NCBI RefSeq assembly: GCF_001898575.1 | Contig: NZ_MKUD01000010.1 | Location: forward strand, 485,110 to 549,109 | Direction: 5' to 3' | Source: Spirosoma sp. 48-14 | GTDB taxonomy: Bacteria; Bacteroidota; Bacteroidia; Cytophagales; Spirosomataceae | DNA: 64,000 nt | Shown here: one piece after another, positions 10,101 through 19,800 of the stretch | Numbering within the stretch: position 1 is the first letter of the stretch | How the letters are laid out: every line of letters starts with the position of its first letter | Program-made: the position numbers and the translations under genes | The notes under the pieces: generated by a model | Told to the model about the DNA's origin: nothing | What the model saw: the letters and a program-made list of their open reading frames with translations, nothing else | Database searches by the model: none

Positions 10101-10471
10101 GTCTTAGGTTCAGATCGGTTCAATACAATTTGTTTACCTAAAACTCTATAATCCAGTTGCAAAGGCTTAAGCAAACTTTCCAGAATAGTTCCTAGAGTGG
10201 TGTTATCGAGATTGAGCGTTATTTTACGTTCAGAACGAATGAGGCTTGAACTATAAATAAAGCGGATCTCGGCTGATTTTTCGATTTCACTAAGTACTTT
10301 TTTTATAGACTGGTTCTCAACTTTTAAGCTGATTCGCTTATTCAGTAATTCCTGTCCATAGCCATCATGGGCTACGGATATACCAAAGAAGAGCATTGAT
10401 AGGGCTAACTGAGTCAGAAATACCTGAAACAATCTGGGAGGGACCCTAAATAGTTGTACATAATTTTTCAT
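7130..10471 (-). CDS. SusC/RagA-family TonB-linked outer-membrane transporter with STN domain
   Basis: A TonB-dependent barrel that imports oligosaccharides with SusD. Order of domains: signal peptide (to about residue 40, ending GYGQ); STN secretin/TonB short domain (about 45-115, from ISLKVENQSIKKVLSEIEKS); carboxypeptidase-like regulatory domain (about 145-225, LKGSVRDEKGEPIVGASV); TonB-box-like EIVVVGYG; plug (VVIDGLIGGDLNNLNPNDI and DASSTAIYGARGANGVVIVTT); and a long beta-barrel ending in an aromatic residue (GVNFSF). The STN domain normally contacts a FecR anti-sigma factor, and such a gene with its sigma factor lies just upstream, so substrate binding probably feeds back on transcription. 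Confidence 0.95.
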   Translation of the reverse strand: MKNYVQLFRVPPRLFQVFLTQLALSMLFFGISVAHDGYGQELLNKRISLKVENQSIKKVLSEIEKSAEIRFIYSSSLIRSERKITLNLDNTTLGTILESLLKPLQLDYRVLGKQIVLNRSEPKTSLIQQQPPVLSVDNSADIPLKGSVRDEKGEPIVGASVIVKGSTRGTTTDSDGKFSLSVADKSAALIISFIGYETQSIEVGNRTLFDIVLKNDLKQLTEIVVVGYGEIKKTDLTGAVASIQSKDIVRANPVVAARAIQGQVAGATVTKSSNKPGAGYSITIRGENTINNSTEPLVVIDGLIGGDLNNLNPNDIQSMDVLKDASSTAIYGARGANGVVIVTTKKGLSGKPRVSYDSYIGIKTPAHIPRLMNAQEFYKATYTDRVLEGATGATFTAAELDNIKSGRSTDWVDLITRSAVQTSQNLSVSGGSEKTTYRFSGGYLNENGNVLYTGFKRYNLNAGLDSKLGERVKVGFTSYLTYSNQDVGSQESLRGAYRARPTGTVYFSDLANPSENSDFNIDGYAYWMGINDKQVPNPLVDVEPANSKLQTTIMNALGNAYAEVSIVKGLTFRSSLSASYSATKIGDFRGQWSKSQIGTKPRAQYDNRTMGNYTLDNIVNYNLDMGKHKLTVTGLQSAFYQRNETYTIAAKDLPYASDWYALSTGTVTSYASSLTERSLLSFMGRINYTFNDKYLLTVTGRSDGASQLAEGNKWAFFPSVALAWRMGDEPFISNLNVFSNLKMRISYGQVGNSTVAPYSTQAGLINTGYDFDGTAAYGFAPANLANKDLRWERSKEFNLGIDFGFFKNRIAASLELYHRKTVDLILNQKIPTVTGFNQVVTNVGVIENKGIELTLNTVNISKQNFNWNSTFAFTLNRNKLLSLYGDGQTVDKGNKLFVGYPIKSNFDYQFAGIWQTADKDLALKYKQEPGSVRVVDQNNDGQISSTDAIDDRVILGTQLPNWILGVTNRFKYKNFDFSFFTYYRNGVQYNNSTLSGTFGEMNNTRYNKLASLDYWRSDNPSNTYFGVVAANPYRSAINYQDASFLRISDITLGFTLPRSLVDRWKISNARIYTQVLNPIVVTKFTGFDPEFNSAIYQDDVPSAVYTLGVNFSF

Positions 10472-10570
10472 CGGTTATACACGGGTTTATTGGGGGTAGG
10501 AGTAAATACAGTTACAAATAAATTACTTTCCTGTAACGCGATGCTGCCCGGTAAAAGCAGTCTGTAGTGT

Positions 10571-11671
10571 TCAGGGGCAACCTTTAACCTGAAGGATTAT
10601 TTTGTTGTCGACTTCTTTATACGTAGCCTCGAGGGCAGCACAAATTAACTCTAGTTTTTCCATGAGCGGCTCATCCGACAGATGTGCAGTTAATTTGCAG
10701 TTAGTGAGCTTATTTTTTTCAAAAACTATATCGATACCGTATGCTTTCTCCAGTTCTGTAAGTACATCAACAGCGGGCGCTTCGTCAAAATTGAAAGTGA
10801 GTTTTTGAATCGGTAAGCTGAGTGATTCCTGGTCAATCCGGGTAGGTTTTTTAATACTAAACTCAGCCCCATTTACTTGTACGCGTTCATTCGCATTTAG
10901 GACTAGTCCGGTAAGAGAAGTAGTCGTTAATTTTTTTAATTTATTGGCGTCATGTTGTAAAAAAACCGCCACCCTTCCTGTTTTAACAACAACCTCCATA
11001 TCCGCACTTGTAGGCTGACTTTTAATGAAAAAGCTTGTGCCTAATACTTTGGTTACCAGTTCATTGGCGTATACGAAGAACGGTTTTTGACGATTTTTCT
11101 GGACTTCAAAAAAGGCTTCTCCTGAAAGGATTACTTCTCGTTTTGACTGGTTGTATTGCTTCGGAGAATAACAGATTTTACTGTTTGGCTGTAAAATGAC
11201 AGAACTTTTATCGGGAAGATTTATCAGTATAGGTAGTTTCGTTAAATTAACTTTTTCGTAAATTTCTCCCGTTGAATTTTTTGTCAATTTGACCAGTTTT
11301 TCATAAGTGACAGGTTTCGGCTTTTTGAGCTGATTCCAACTGAGCCAACCCGCAACCAAAATAACCAGCGCTGCCGATACCCAACGGCCAATTCTGTAAA
11401 AATCAGATGAATTAAGTACGCGTATAGAAGGCGATTCTGCCGGTATGTCAATTATAGGCTGATCTAGTTGTTGATGTACTTTTGATAATCCAGACTCTAT
11501 ATCAAAGAGGTATTGTGGGTGTTGCTGTTCCCATTCATCCAGATATTGATAATAAACTTCTTTATTCTGTGGGTTATCAAGCCATTCTTCGACCATTTTA
11601 CGTTGAATAGACGTACTTTTTCCATCAAAATAGTCGAATAAGATTTTTTTTGTTAATGGTGTATTATCCAT
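10571..11671 (-). CDS. FecR-family anti-sigma factor
   Basis: Inner-membrane regulator that holds or activates the neighbouring ECF sigma factor in response to the SusC STN domain. The cytoplasmic part (about 1-95) contains the family-typical LTKKILFDYFDGKSTSIQRKMVEEWL; one membrane helix follows (VSAALVILVAGWLSW, about 103-118). The periplasmic part carries the FecR core (ILINLPDKSSVILQPNSKI, GEAFFEVQKNRQKPFFVYANELVTKVLGTSF) and an STN-like C-terminus (LTFNFDEAPAVDVLTELEKAYGIDIVFE). I prefer the ATG ending at 11671 (MDNTPLTK); an ATG 15 bases upstream is also possible. Confidence 0.93.
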   Translation of the reverse strand: MDNTPLTKKILFDYFDGKSTSIQRKMVEEWLDNPQNKEVYYQYLDEWEQQHPQYLFDIESGLSKVHQQLDQPIIDIPAESPSIRVLNSSDFYRIGRWVSAALVILVAGWLSWNQLKKPKPVTYEKLVKLTKNSTGEIYEKVNLTKLPILINLPDKSSVILQPNSKICYSPKQYNQSKREVILSGEAFFEVQKNRQKPFFVYANELVTKVLGTSFFIKSQPTSADMEVVVKTGRVAVFLQHDANKLKKLTTTSLTGLVLNANERVQVNGAEFSIKKPTRIDQESLSLPIQKLTFNFDEAPAVDVLTELEKAYGIDIVFEKNKLTNCKLTAHLSDEPLMEKLELICAALEATYKEVDNKIILQVKGCP

Positions 11672-11711
11672 GATTTTATTTATCAAAACCGCTTTATTAC
11701 AGTGATGTCTA

Positions 11712-12407
11712 TTAACTTAAATAGAAAAGGAAAATAGATAATAAATAGTGAGCTTTAAGTTCTTCTCTGATTTTAGCTAATGCCCTGCTAATAAGCCGCT
11801 CTACGGCACTTACAGTTAGGCCCATTTCACTGGCAACTTCTGCATATTTTTTACCTTCCAGCCGATTTAATTGAAAGGCCTTTTTAGCCTGCTGTGGTAA
11901 ACCCTGAATGGCTGCATCCAGCTTTTGACTTAATTCATGAAATTGAGTGATTTCATCAGGTCGTAAAACCGTTGTATTGTTAACATCCTGAAAGTCGATG
12001 GAACTGCTTTCGAAGGTAACATTTCGATTTAATTCGAGTTTCAAACAATTATGGGCCCGATTCCTAACCGATATGTATAGATAAGCCCGATACGACATGG
12101 TAATCTGTTCGTAGGCTTTATTCTTCCAGAAGTTCGTAAATACCTCGGCCACAATGTCTTCAGCTAGTTCCTTTGAATACACATAGCGAATGGCATGGTT
12201 ACAGAGATTGGTGTAGTATTTGCGAAAGAGCAGCTCAAAACCTTCTCTCGGCGATTGGTCAAAACATTTTTTTATAAAGTATTCGTCCGAAACCACTTTC
12301 GTTTCTGGTAGATCCTTCGAAACCCGAACGTAATGCTTTCCAACAGTAAAATCATCGCTCTCCTGATTCGCCTGTATCATGATTTGGTGGGTAAGCTCAA
12401 TGGTCAA
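11712..12407 (-). CDS. ECF-type RNA polymerase sigma factor
   Basis: Sigma-70 family, extracytoplasmic-function type, probably directing transcription of the following glycan genes. Region 2 is visible (FELLFRKYYTNLCNHAIRYV, then ELAEDIVAEVFTNFWKN), and region 4 is the helix-turn-helix KYAEVASEMGLTVSAVERLISRALAKIRE. The N-terminus is about 40 residues longer than usual (MTIELTHQIMIQANQ...VVSDEYFIKKCF), so a start at a later codon is possible. The gene precedes fecR by about 40 bases and heads the SusC/SusD locus. Confidence 0.92.
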   Translation of the reverse strand: MTIELTHQIMIQANQESDDFTVGKHYVRVSKDLPETKVVSDEYFIKKCFDQSPREGFELLFRKYYTNLCNHAIRYVYSKELAEDIVAEVFTNFWKNKAYEQITMSYRAYLYISVRNRAHNCLKLELNRNVTFESSSIDFQDVNNTTVLRPDEITQFHELSQKLDAAIQGLPQQAKKAFQLNRLEGKKYAEVASEMGLTVSAVERLISRALAKIREELKAHYLLSIFLFYLS

Positions 12408-12872
12408 TACTTGTTTACTTATTCGGGCAACTATGCGTTAGAAAGGGTATTTTAGTAAACCAGGAATAGTCGCCTTCAATACCAAAGCTCTACTTAGCTA
12501 ATCTTGTGTACTGACTGACAATGGGTCACATAATGCAATGATCAATGTCGATACGTCAACAAACAAGGACGGCCAGCTATCAGCTGGAGTAGAATACTGT
12601 TTGAAAATATTCTAATTCAAAGACAAAGTTTTATTATTTCACCCCACACTCTGGTGAATATTTTTTTCTCTTTGGCAAGATTCTCTAATTGATGGCCTTA
12701 TGTCTGAGTATTTACAGACTATGAAGATGAGTTGGGTAAGGCTTCCCATGCAGGCAGCAAAGGGCTGATAATTTGTCTTGGAACAGCTTTATGTGAAAGC
12801 TTTAAGTAGGCTTCTTGCGTTACTATTCGTTAGTTACCAGTGTAATGAGTATTTATATATTGACTAATAGGC
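12408..12872. other. Intergenic region, 465 bases, no gene seen
   Basis: This stretch separates the sigma factor start from the end of the first receiver-only regulator. I see no open frame with coding character on either strand, no strong terminator hairpin and no repeat. It should contain the sigma-factor promoter, but no TAnnTTTG box could be placed with confidence. Confidence 0.5.
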
Positions 12873-13298
12873 TTATGAAGCAGGCAATGTATTGATCTCG
12901 TACCAGTATGATTTTAATGTGTCCATATACGTTTTCCAATCCTGTAAATTTGACGGCTTGGTCGTAAAAGCGGTGGCTCCATCAGCATAGGACTGCCACA
13001 CATGTTGCTGATTCTCTGAATTAGTGAGCATAATGATCGGAACCTGACCATTGAAATGGGTACGTAATTCCTGCAATAAGATAAAGCCATCGGCATCACT
13101 ACATAAGGCAATATCTAATAGAATCAGCTTTGGACGCTTTTCAGGATTTGAATTCAAATACGCTAACGTAGTTGTGGGAGAGGCCAAAGAGATAAATGTT
13201 GCCTCTGGAAAATATTGCCCTGCAAGCCGCTGTAGTAGCTCAAAAGTTAGTTGATCATCCTCGACAACTAATACATCGAATGATTGTTGAGTAAGCAT
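12873..13298 (-). CDS. Receiver-only response regulator (CheY-like)
   Basis: A stand-alone REC domain of about 141 residues with no output domain, so it should work through phosphotransfer or protein contact. The acidic pair is in VLVVEDDQ, the phospho-acceptor Asp in KLILLDIAL, the Thr/Ser position in PIIMLTNSE and the Lys in FTTKPSN. I chose the ATG ending at 13298 (MLTQQSFDVLVVEDD), since the longer form adds 14 residues outside the fold. It follows a paralogous REC gene by about 100 bases. Partner kinase unknown; no kinase of matching type lies in the pair. Confidence 0.85.
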   Translation of the reverse strand: MLTQQSFDVLVVEDDQLTFELLQRLAGQYFPEATFISLASPTTTLAYLNSNPEKRPKLILLDIALCSDADGFILLQELRTHFNGQVPIIMLTNSENQQHVWQSYADGATAFTTKPSNLQDWKTYMDTLKSYWYEINTLPAS

Positions 13299-13399
13299 GA
13301 TGTTGCCCTGTTTAAAGACTAACGGGAAAACGATAAACAAATTTAAAAAGTTTATGGGCTTAAATGAAACGATCTTTCAATGATTGCCGCCCTTTATTC

Positions 13400-13882
13400 C
13401 TAAAGCCTGTAATTAACATTGGGTAAATGTACCGTTTCCCACCAGTATTGACGAAGATGGGTAAAAACCCGGGTCCATTGTTGGGCATCTTGTGGTTTAA
13501 TCATATACGCTGATGCGCCTGATTGATAAGCAGACTGTATATCGCTTCGTGCTCCTGATGCGCTGAATATGACCACTGGAATTGAGCTAATGGCAGGTTC
13601 CTTCGATTTTATTTTCTGGAGTAAAGAAAGGCCATCAGATTGGTGGGGCAGGTATAAATCGAGTATGATCAACTTCGGAAGCCCTAGTTCCTGCTCTGTC
13701 CATTGGTTAATCAGGCGTAGCGCTTCTTCGGCTGTGGCAGCATGCTGGCAAGTCACTTCATGCAGCGAAGATTTAAGAGCCTGTTGAATCAATTCCCAGT
13801 GGGAGTTATTGCTTTCGATAACCAATAGCTTGGCATTATTAAAATTAGTAGTGAGATGCAGCTGACCCTGAATAGGTTTCAT
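13400..13882 (-). CDS. Receiver-only response regulator, paralogue of the following gene
   Basis: A second stand-alone REC domain. The phospho-acceptor Asp is in KLIILDLYLPHQSDGLSLLQKI, the Ser/Thr in IPVVIFSASGA and the Lys in AYMIKPQD. The first acidic pair is altered: where REC domains usually have DD or ED the sequence reads LLVIESNN, so Mg binding may be weakened. I chose the ATG ending at 13882 (MKPIQGQLHL); an upstream ATG at 13957 would add 25 residues. Its placement before a similar REC gene suggests tandem duplication. Confidence 0.8.
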   Translation of the reverse strand: MKPIQGQLHLTTNFNNAKLLVIESNNSHWELIQQALKSSLHEVTCQHAATAEEALRLINQWTEQELGLPKLIILDLYLPHQSDGLSLLQKIKSKEPAISSIPVVIFSASGARSDIQSAYQSGASAYMIKPQDAQQWTRVFTHLRQYWWETVHLPNVNYRL

Positions 13883-14132
13883 AACGGCTAAAAAACTGGT
13901 GTTAACCAAGGTAACCGAATGAATAATGAGTTGGTTATCAGTTTTTTTGTTATTCAATAGCGCATACTCTTTTTTACTCTCTTTACTATAAAGCGAGCTG
14001 AGCCCCTGGCAGCAACTACTTATGCGGCTGGATTTCGGTGCTGGAAGCGCAATTGAGTGTTCAGAAGTTGGCTAAATGTGCGGCTTGTACACACCTTGGC
14101 CGTGGAAATGCTTAAACTAAGCGGACGTCGAA

Positions 14133-15548
14133 CTACGAGAAAGACTTCACAGGTTTTTCATCAACCGATCGACCATCGTTGGGAGTAGGTAAAATGACAT
14201 GAGCACTTGGTAGAGTGATTCGGAAGGTAGTGCCTACACCAACTGTCGATTCTACTTTAATCTGGCCTCGGTGAAGTTCGATAATACGTTGCGTAAGGGC
14301 CAGGCCGATGCCATGTCCTTTTACAGTCATCGTCGTTTCAGATCGGTAGAAAGGCTCGAAAATATGCGGCAAATCGCTGGCAGGAATGCCGAAACCATTG
14401 TCGGCAAAGGTGAGTTGCACTTGCCCAGGTTCAAAGGCAATACGAACCGATACACGCTGATCCGTTGAGTACTTACACCCGTTTTCTATTAAGTTCTGGA
14501 AGGCTGTTTGCAATAGTGATTCTTCGCCGTTAATAACTAAATCTTCTTCCTGGTCAGGTAAATTATCGAAGTCGATATCGATTTGGTACTCCGGTTTTTT
14601 ATTGACTAAAAGACTTTGAGCCTGCCATAACAACTCGTCGATTCGAACAGGCTGATAATTCAGCGTTACGACGTCAGAACTGGCTCTGGCTAATTCAAGC
14701 AACCCATTAACCAGGCGAATCATACTTTTTACTTCATCCAGTAATGCATCGAACGCAACTTCATATTCATGGGTTGAGCGGGCTTGTAGACGGGTGACTT
14801 CAATCTGACCCATCATTACTGTTAGAGGGGTTCGTAGCTCGTGAGAAGCATGTGATACAAAACTCTTCTGAAAGACAAATGCTTCTTCAAGCCGGGTAAG
14901 CAGATCATTGAATGTACGGGCCAGATCAGCTAATTCATCGCGCTGCCTACCCACGCGTAATCGTTCGTGGATGTTCGTAGCGGATATGGCGTTTACCTGC
15001 GTGATGAGTTCAGATACAGGGCGCAGGGCGTCAGTGGCAAACAGATACCCTGCAATCCCGACAATAAACAGACTTAATAACCACCCGAAGAACAAAATCT
15101 CCCGCAGTCGATCCAGTTTGCTAAATCCGTAGCGATCATTTGCTGAGGCAACAATAAATAAAGATTCGCCCCGTGAGTTGATGTGTCGTACACCAATGGC
15201 TTCAAGATCGCCAGCACGGCCATATTGAGGATGATGTAGGGTTATTTTAGAGAGGAAATCAGGTGAGATCGGGAAGCGAGGGCGTTGATTATATTGATTG
15301 TATAGGATAACTCCCCGCGAGTTATAAACAGTAACCTGCTCGTCGGCCATGACGGGCAAATCATTCTGGGGAACTTCGCCAACATCTTCCCGTAACCGAA
15401 CGGTTGTCAGCGCTTTTTCTTCGAGTCGTTGCTCAAACTCCTGTTGACGGAATTGATCGTACAGGTAATACACGGAGATGGTAAAGAGCAGCATGATCGA
15501 AGCGACCAGCAGCACAAAAAGCAGCGTAAGACGAGTACGGATGTTCAT
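14133..15548 (-). CDS. Sensor histidine kinase (CusS-like)
   Basis: Membrane two-component kinase. One membrane helix spans about residues 8-28, an extracytoplasmic sensor about 29-150, and a second helix about 155-175 (ILFFGWLLSLFIVGIAGYLF); HAMP follows. The HisKA box is SHASHELRTPLTVMMGQIE with the phospho-His; the ATPase has N box NLIENGCKYS, G1 DNGFGIP, F box FEPFYRSE and G2 GHGIGLAL. It lies 100 bases after its OmpR-type partner, with a long palindrome between them. Metal sensing (copper or silver) is inferred from the nearby CusA and CopA genes, not from sensor residues. Confidence 0.92.
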   Translation of the reverse strand: MNIRTRLTLLFVLLVASIMLLFTISVYYLYDQFRQQEFEQRLEEKALTTVRLREDVGEVPQNDLPVMADEQVTVYNSRGVILYNQYNQRPRFPISPDFLSKITLHHPQYGRAGDLEAIGVRHINSRGESLFIVASANDRYGFSKLDRLREILFFGWLLSLFIVGIAGYLFATDALRPVSELITQVNAISATNIHERLRVGRQRDELADLARTFNDLLTRLEEAFVFQKSFVSHASHELRTPLTVMMGQIEVTRLQARSTHEYEVAFDALLDEVKSMIRLVNGLLELARASSDVVTLNYQPVRIDELLWQAQSLLVNKKPEYQIDIDFDNLPDQEEDLVINGEESLLQTAFQNLIENGCKYSTDQRVSVRIAFEPGQVQLTFADNGFGIPASDLPHIFEPFYRSETTMTVKGHGIGLALTQRIIELHRGQIKVESTVGVGTTFRITLPSAHVILPTPNDGRSVDEKPVKSFS

Positions 15549-15560
15549 GTTAGTAAGGAG

Positions 15561-15648
15561 TTAGGATTGAGAAGCAAGGAGTGAGAATGGCTGACGCATT
15601 AAGAAAAGTTTGCGCCAGCCATTCTCACTCCTTGCTTCTCAATCCTAA
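15561..15648. repeat. Long near-perfect palindrome inside the two-component operon
   Basis: Arms 15561-15593 and 15616-15648 are perfect 33-bp reverse complements; allowing one mismatch they extend to about 38 bp, leaving a loop of about 12 bases. The right arm ends at the base next to the response-regulator stop codon (15649-15651). In mRNA it would make a very stable hairpin between the regulator and kinase cistrons. Confidence 0.9.
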
Positions 15649-16326
15649 TTACTCTTCTTTAAGCATATAGCCCATTCCAATTACTGTGTGAATGAGTTTT
15701 TTCGGAAAGTCCTTGTCGATTTTCTTACGCAGGAAATTTACATATACATCAATTACATTGGTGCCTGTATCGAAATGTATGTCCCAAACTTTTTCCGCAA
15801 TATCGACACGCGACACAACGCGACCACGGTTGCGAATCAGGTATTCGAGTAAACCAAATTCTTTGGCTGTCAATTCAATTCGTTTAGATCCCCGGCGGGC
15901 TATTTTTTCGTTCAGATCCAGTTCTAAATCGGCCACTTTCAACACGTTCGCCTGCATACTGCCTTCGGTGTTACGCTTGGTGAGGGCACGCAGGCGAGCC
16001 ATCAGTTCACGAAACTCAAACGGTTTGACCAGGTAATCGTCAGCTCCGGCTTCGAATCCAGTTAACTTATCATCCACAGAGCCCATAGCCGTGAGCATGA
16101 GGACAGGGGTGCGATTTTTCTCCTGTCGGATTGACTGAACGACATCGAATCCGTTCATTTTTGGTAGATTAATGTCCATAATAATCACATCATAGAGATT
16201 ATTAAGGGCCATTGTACGGCCAAGTTGACCGTCGTAGGCGACATCGACTTCACAGGACTGCTCCTCCAATCCTTTTCGGACAAAGGATGCTAATTTGGGC
16301 TCATCTTCAACTACCAGAATCTTCAT
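15649..16326 (-). CDS. OmpR/PhoB-family response regulator (CusR-like)
   Basis: DNA-binding regulator paired with the kinase downstream. The receiver domain (about 1-115) has the acidic pair in ILVVEDEP, phospho-Asp in VIIMDINLPKMNGFD, Thr in LMLTAMG and Lys in DYLVKPFEF. The winged-helix output domain has ELTAKEFGLLEYLIRNRGRVVSR and DVYVNFLRKKID. I chose the ATG ending at 16326 (MKILVVEDEP) over one 15 bases upstream. Orthologous CusR/CopR regulators control copper efflux; the neighbouring cusA-like gene makes that plausible here. Confidence 0.92.
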   Translation of the reverse strand: MKILVVEDEPKLASFVRKGLEEQSCEVDVAYDGQLGRTMALNNLYDVIIMDINLPKMNGFDVVQSIRQEKNRTPVLMLTAMGSVDDKLTGFEAGADDYLVKPFEFRELMARLRALTKRNTEGSMQANVLKVADLELDLNEKIARRGSKRIELTAKEFGLLEYLIRNRGRVVSRVDIAEKVWDIHFDTGTNVIDVYVNFLRKKIDKDFPKKLIHTVIGMGYMLKEE

Positions 16327-16556
16327 GTCGGCAACATACATAGCTCTTGTCTGATTTAAAAACCGCAGAACAAATTATTAGTTTCCAAAAAGCAAATTGC
16401 ACGCTGATTTGGTAATTCGATCAGAAAGAAAAAGTACGTGCCTGCTTATAGGTTCAAGGTCGGCTGAGCGAATTAAAAGCAGTTGAAAAGGCTATTAAAA
16501 AGATGTTAAAGACTCTGGAAATATGATTAAATGAACAAGTCGAAATAAAACAAAAA

Positions 16557-16581
16557 AGCCGCTCCGAAAATCGGGGCGGCT
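16557..16581 (-). terminator. Rho-independent terminator downstream of the RND pump gene
   Basis: An 11-bp stem (AGCCGCTCCGA pairing with TCGGGGCGGCT, one G-U) around an AAA loop. The A-rich run at 16543-16556 gives a T-tract on the minus strand, so it ends leftward transcription from the cusA-like gene. It is the only clear element in the gap 16327-16824, which otherwise should hold the response-regulator promoter. Confidence 0.85.
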
Positions 16582-16824
16582 TTCCGCTTCTATCCACACC
16601 ATTTCAAGATTGACGACCGGGCGGCCGCCAGATCTTGATGTTCAACCTTCCCTTTGTAAAGGATTGTTATGCGAAACTACGCAATTTCTTTAAATACAAA
16701 GCAAGTTTTTATCAAAAAGACTTTTTTGCTCTCAAAATCCTGCTTTGAACTAATAGCACAAATGTTAAATAATATTTGAAATAAAACGGAAAAGCCTGGT
16801 ATAAAATTACCTAACGGCGTGTTT

Positions 16825-19800
16825 TTAATTCTCATCTAATTTCTGACGATAAAAACCATAGAAAATAAGTGGAAATATAAACAGGGTCAGCAACGTAGCC
16901 GTGATCAATCCACCGATAACAACGATCGCCAGCGGACGGGCTGTCTCTGAGCCTATGCCGTGCGATATAGCTGCTGGAATCAGGCCAATACCAGCCATCA
17001 TGGCGGTCATCACAACTGGCCTGATACGAGACACTACCCCTTCCCGGATGGCGTTTGTCAGGGTCAAGCCACTTCGAAGGTTTTTCTTGAAAACCGAAAT
17101 TAATATAACGCCATTCTGGATGCAAATACCGAAAAGGGCGATAAAGCCAATACCTGCTGATATGCTGAAATTTACGTGTGTGACGAGTAAGGCCGCAATA
17201 CCCCCAATGATGGCAAAAGGAACATTGAACAGAACTAATCCCGCATCCTTCACATTTCCGAATAGCACAAATAAGATGAAGAAGATAGCCAGCAAACTAA
17301 TGGGGACGACCTGCGCTAACCGGGCAGTTGCCCGTTGCTGGTTTTCAAAGTCACCAGCCCATTTTACGGTATAGCCTGCAGGCAGCTTCACATTCGCCTG
17401 AACTTTTTGCTGAGCTTCAGCTACCGCACTACCCATATCGCGTCCACGAACCGAAAACTTCACCGCACCGTACCGCTGATTGGCTTCCCGGAAAATCAGG
17501 ACCGGGCCTGTCTGCGTGTATACATGCGCGATTTCTTTGACGGGTATCATACTGCCCGTCTCGGTTGGGACCATCAAACGGCTAATCTGCTCTTCATTCG
17601 AGCGGAACGGCAGATCATAGCGTATTCGCAAATCAAACTTGCGTTCACCTTCGTAAATCTGAGTAGCCGCTTTGCCACCAATTGCCATTTCAATGACAGC
17701 TTCGGCATCGGACTTATTCACCCCATACAGGGCAAGCTTTCGTTCGTCCAGTTCTACGCGCATTTCAGGTTGCCCGGTAGTTCGAATAACGCCCAGATCT
17801 TCGATCCCGTTGACAGTTGCTAACTGCTTCTGAATTTCAGTGGCTTTCGTTTCCAGTATTGTCTGATCGGGGCCATAGATTTTTACGGCAATAGACCCTT
17901 TTACACCCGAAACGGCTTCTTCCACATTGTCCATGATCGGTTGCGAGAAATTGAAGTTTACCCCCGGGAATACCGACAACTTTTCCTGCATTCGATCGAC
18001 GAGTTCCTCTTTGCTAATTTGGCTTTTCCACTCTTCCTGCGGATAAATATCAACCAGAAACTCAATGTTGTAAAATCCGGTGGGGTCGGTGCCGTCGTTC
18101 GGTCGGCCCGTTTGCGAGATAACTCCTTTGACCTCGGGAAATTGTTCGAAGATGTGTCGCATCTGTACCGTCTGCTTTACCGATTCGGGCAAGGATATGG
18201 CCATAGGCATGGTTGCCCGTACATAAATGGAACCTTCGTTCAGCTCGGGCAGGAATTCGGTACCGAGCAGACTAAAGCCAGAGAGGCCCACGATTACTAA
18301 CAGCGTTGTAACAATAAGGCTGATCCGTTTATGGGCGAAGGTGAACCCAAAAATCTGCGTGGCGTATTTAGTGACGAAATTGACGAATGGATTGTGCTTT
18401 TCCCGTACATTTTTATTGAGGAGCATGCTTGCCAGCACGGGCACCAGCGTTAAGGTAAAGAGTAGCGCACCCAGGAGAGCGAAACCAAGAGTCCAGGCCA
18501 GGGGCGAAAACATTTTACCCTCTACTTTCTGGAACGAGAAAATAGGAACCAGACAGGTGATGATAATGAGCTTGGAAAAGAAAATAGCCTTCCCCATTTC
18601 CGTACCTGTTTTACGAAGTATCCCCAGTTTGGCCAGCCTGTTAAATTTGGGCATTCCTTCTTTATGGGCTAGTTCATCGAGCGTTACGAAAATACCTTCT
18701 ACCATCACCACCGCTCCATCTACGATAATTCCGAAGTCGATGGCACCCATCGAGAGCAGATTGGCCGACATGCCTTTAAGGCGCAGACAGATGAACGCGA
18801 ATAATAAAGCCAGCGGAATTACAATCGATACCGTGACGGTGGTTCGCCAGTCGGCCATGAAAATAAAGACGATAACCGTTACGAAAATGATACCCTCAAT
18901 CAAATTGTGGGTTACCGTATGTGTGGCAAAGTGAATGAGCGTTTCCCGGTTATAAAACGTGTTGATCTGGACATCGGAGGGCAAGATATTGTTGTTCAGG
19001 TCATTGATCTTGTCTTTAACCCGTTCAATGACTTCGCTTGGATTCTCGCCTTTACGCATGATCACAATACACTCAACAACATCATCCTGCCGATCGCGCC
19101 CTGCCTGGCCCAGTCGGGGTAATGCCGATTGCGAGACCTGAGCCACATTCCGCACCATAATGGGTGTTCCGTTCACATTCTTGATGATGATATTCTGGAT
19201 ATCCTGCTGATTACGCAACAGGCCAATCCCCCGAACGACATAGGCTTCAGAGTTTTTCTCAATCACATCACCCCCTACGTTCACATTAGAATTGGCAACA
19301 GCCTGATACAATTGTAGTGGCGTAATATTGTAATCCATCAGCCGGCGGGGGTCTACCGAAATCTCATAGGTTTTCACTTCCCCACCAAAGCTCACCACAT
19401 CAGCAACCCCCGGAACGCCTTTCAACTGGCGATCAATAACCCAGTCTTGTAAGGTTTTAAGCTCGCGGGCTGTACGGGTTGGCGACTGAAGCGTATACCG
19501 GAAAATTTCGCCGGTTGGCCCATAAGGCGGCTGAACATCTGGGCGGATGCCTTCGGGTAACTCAACGCCACTCAGCAGGTTATTGACCTGTTGGCGGGCA
19601 AAAGCATCATCAACACCATCGTCGAACATCACTTTCACCACCGATAAGCCAAAGAGTGAGGTCGAACGAATATCGGTCCGTTTCTGAACGGAGTTGAGGC
19701 CAATTTCAATGGGAATGGTAACGAACTTCTCGACTTCTTCGGCCGACCGGCCCGGCCATTGCGTAATCAGCGTGATTTGTGTATTGGTAACGTCTGGAAA

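Noticed and set aside
16615-16645. GGCGGCCGCC palindrome as a regulatory site
   Set aside because: A short GC palindrome with no relation to a promoter; chance is likely.
18227-18934. Long antisense open frame in the RND pump gene
   Set aside because: Composition (Ser/Thr/Ile/Lys-rich, no domain) is that of a shadow of the opposite strand gene.
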